A DNA stretch of 64,000 bases, from positions 1-64,000 of the forward strand of contig NZ_CANMKV010000003.1 in the NCBI RefSeq assembly GCF_947498635.1. Direction: 5' to 3'. The stretch is from an uncultured Microbulbifer sp. (GTDB lineage Bacteria; Pseudomonadota; Gammaproteobacteria; Pseudomonadales; Cellvibrionaceae). The notes beneath the pieces are model-generated. The model saw nothing but the letters and a program-made list of their open reading frames with translations. It was not told where the DNA came from and searched no databases. Made by a program: the position numbers and the translations under genes. Within the stretch, counting starts at the first letter, position 1; the number at the start of each line of letters is the position of its first letter. Positions 62,385-64,000 of this stretch are shown piece after piece.

Positions 62385-64000
62385 CTACTGCGCAATTGAG
62401 GTCAGTTTTTCTTTCTGTGTTTCGCCGAGCAGGTGTTCGGCGAAAAAGAGTGCGGTCGCTTGGGTGAAGACATCGCTGTTTTCTTTCTTGCGATAACCGT
62501 GTCCCTCGTTCAATGCATTCATATACCAAACCCGGTTGCCGTTCTCACGCAAAGCCGCGACGATCTGTTCGGCTTCAGTGACAGGGACACGGGGATCGTT
62601 TTGCCCCTGAACCACAAACATGGGTACCTGGATGTCCTCGACATTGTTACTGGGGCTGATGTTCTCTAGAAAGGCGCGCATTTCTGGGTCGCGCTCATCG
62701 CCGTATTCCACCCGGCGCAGGTCGCGGCGATAGCTCTTGGTGTTGGTGAGAAAAGTCACAAAATTGGAGATGCCCACAATATCCACGGCCGCCTTAAGGC
62801 GGTCGGAATAGTGAACGCTGCTGGCCAGCACCATATAGCCGCCATAGCTGCCTCCGAACACCGCGACACGTTCAGCGTCCAAGTCTGGCTGGGTGGCAAT
62901 CCAGTCCAGTAAGGCCCCGATATCCTTCACCGAGTCCTCGCGTTTATAACCGTTATCCATGGCCAGATAGCTTTTGCCATAACCGGCCGAGCCGCGCACA
63001 TTTGGGGCGATCACCGCTGCCCCCAGCTTCTGCAGCCACAGCTGGTATTGGCTGGAAAACGTCGGGCGATATTGACCTTCGGGGCCACCGTGGATGGAAA
63101 TGATTACTGGAGCGGGCCCCTTGGTATTACGAGGTTTGTAGACAAAGGCGGGGATTTTGCGCGGCTCGTCCTCCACCTTGTCGAAAGTGGGGTAGTGCAC
63201 TAGTTCCGGCTCGATAAACTGCTCGGTATTCAGGCCTCCCACTTCGCTGAAGGTCCAGCGGTTGAGGTTGTTACTTGATAGTGGGCGCCGACCTAATGCC
63301 AACACAAAGGTGTCGGTTGGAGTTCTTGGGGTGTTCAGCGACATTGCCAGCTTGTCACCGCGGGGGTTGAACTGCATTCCACCGATGCCGCCGTTACTAC
63401 CAATAACCCCAATAGGCAGTGAATCCTCCCTGCGGTAGCGGTCGCTGCGTGGGTCGTAGAGATAAAGGGCCGATACCCCATTTTCGTTAGCCACGAAGGC
63501 GCCTCGTCGGCCGTCGTCACTGAGAGTAAAGTTGCTGATATCCCAGGGAATATCGGTAGTGATCACCTTTTCATCACCGCTGGCAAGGTCTTTGCGAATC
63601 AGGCGAGTGAACTCATTCCCCTTGTCGCTCACCAAAAATACAGAGCGGTCGTCGTAACTGAAGCCGGCAGGGAAGTTGCGCGAATCTTCTTCACCGTCTC
63701 CTGCGAGTAAAGTTACCTCACCGCTATCCAGATCCAGTAGGTGTACCTTGGATCGGGTAGAGGAAACGTATTGCAGGACCAGCAACTGGCTGCCGGACTG
63801 GGAGAAGCTAATCGGCCCCCACCAGCTGCCATCTTCCGACTTCAGGATCAGTCGGTCCGTTTTTTTATTGCCGACAAAGGTGGTCAGCCAGATGTCGTTG
63901 GCTCTGCCGTCGCGGCGGGTGCTCTGGTAGGCCAGTGCGGAGCCTTGCTTGTTCCAGGTGAGAACGCTGTTGCGGGACTTGCCGTCGCTGAGCCTCTCAC
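62385..64000 (-). CDS. S9 family prolyl oligopeptidase-like peptidase (5' end outside window)
   Basis: At least 538 residues, open to the right edge of the window. The N-terminal part has beta-propeller blades (RRDGRANDIWL, GEEDSRNFPAGFSYDDRSVFLVSDKGNE), and the C-terminal alpha/beta domain has the nucleophile VFGGSYGGYM, an acid in VVQGQNDPRVP and His in NEGHGYRKKE. SIHGGPEGQ supplies the oxyanion region. Most like acylaminoacyl-peptidase/dipeptidyl-peptidase S9C members. Signal peptide and start cannot be judged. Confidence 0.86.
   Translation of the reverse strand, partial: ERLSDGKSRNSVLTWNKQGSALAYQSTRRDGRANDIWLTTFVGNKKTDRLILKSEDGSWWGPISFSQSGSQLLVLQYVSSTRSKVHLLDLDSGEVTLLAGDGEEDSRNFPAGFSYDDRSVFLVSDKGNEFTRLIRKDLASGDEKVITTDIPWDISNFTLSDDGRRGAFVANENGVSALYLYDPRSDRYRREDSLPIGVIGSNGGIGGMQFNPRGDKLAMSLNTPRTPTDTFVLALGRRPLSSNNLNRWTFSEVGGLNTEQFIEPELVHYPTFDKVEDEPRKIPAFVYKPRNTKGPAPVIISIHGGPEGQYRPTFSSQYQLWLQKLGAAVIAPNVRGSAGYGKSYLAMDNGYKREDSVKDIGALLDWIATQPDLDAERVAVFGGSYGGYMVLASSVHYSDRLKAAVDIVGISNFVTFLTNTKSYRRDLRRVEYGDERDPEMRAFLENISPSNNVEDIQVPMFVVQGQNDPRVPVTEAEQIVAALRENGNRVWYMNALNEGHGYRKKENSDVFTQATALFFAEHLLGETQKEKLTSIAQ

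Overview
The window looks like chromosomal DNA of a marine gammaproteobacterium close to pseudomonads and Cellvibrionales, perhaps Microbulbifer-like. This is inferred from gene content and order; there is no rRNA or other phylogenetic marker here. Several blocks follow an order I recall from Pseudomonas: cytochrome c5 - rep - yifB - ubiK - glnK - amtB - sutA-like - DUF484 - dapF - lysA - lptM - cyaY - argH - algZ - algR. The accessory stretch from about 23.5 to 43.3 kb sits inside that backbone, between rep and yifB.

0.2-18.4 kb is a nitrate and molybdenum block. It holds a fused PP2C phosphatase/Ser-Thr kinase, three NarK/NasA-type nitrate/nitrite carriers, a porin, a NarL-type regulator, moaA-mobA-moaB-moaC-moaD-moaE-modA-modB-modC behind a Moco riboswitch, and moeA. 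No nitrate reductase is present. The first 1.3 kb contains a decayed copy of the 3' end of the kinase gene. Between the true and the decayed 3' ends lies a two-gene cassette resembling a Tse2-type toxin with its immunity protein; the toxin-like gene is broken by a 7-bp tandem duplication.

18.2-31.0 kb holds tRNA-Arg(CCG), cytochrome c5, a large AT-rich lipoprotein gene between two similar terminator hairpins, rep, small housekeeping genes, two acetyltransferases, a secreted hydrolase, a subclass B3 metallo-beta-lactamase, a small MarR-controlled operon and a wrecked IS30-family element.

31.0-43.2 kb is the most unusual part, a compact non-NRPS, non-PKS metabolite locus. A LysR regulator faces DUF2000, a haem-oxygenase-like non-haem iron oxidase (HDO), an ATP-grasp amino-acid ligase, an MFS exporter, an Fe(II)/2-oxoglutarate oxygenase, a complete DppABCDF-type peptide importer, a 2Fe-2S ferredoxin, a YdjA-like nitroreductase and a LysE exporter. 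The simplest reading is that two non-haem iron enzymes tailor an amino acid, the ligase joins it into a small peptide, the exporters release it, and the Dpp system recovers it or a related peptide. I recognise no described pathway with this gene set.

43.4-64 kb is core genome: YifB, UbiK, a TorF porin with a glnK-amtB-glnK nitrogen module (possible sigma-54 promoter), a SutA-like RNA polymerase factor, the lysine and arginine genes, the AlgZ/AlgR two-component pair, PilT/PilU, PLP homeostasis protein YggS, and an S9 peptidase cut by the window end.
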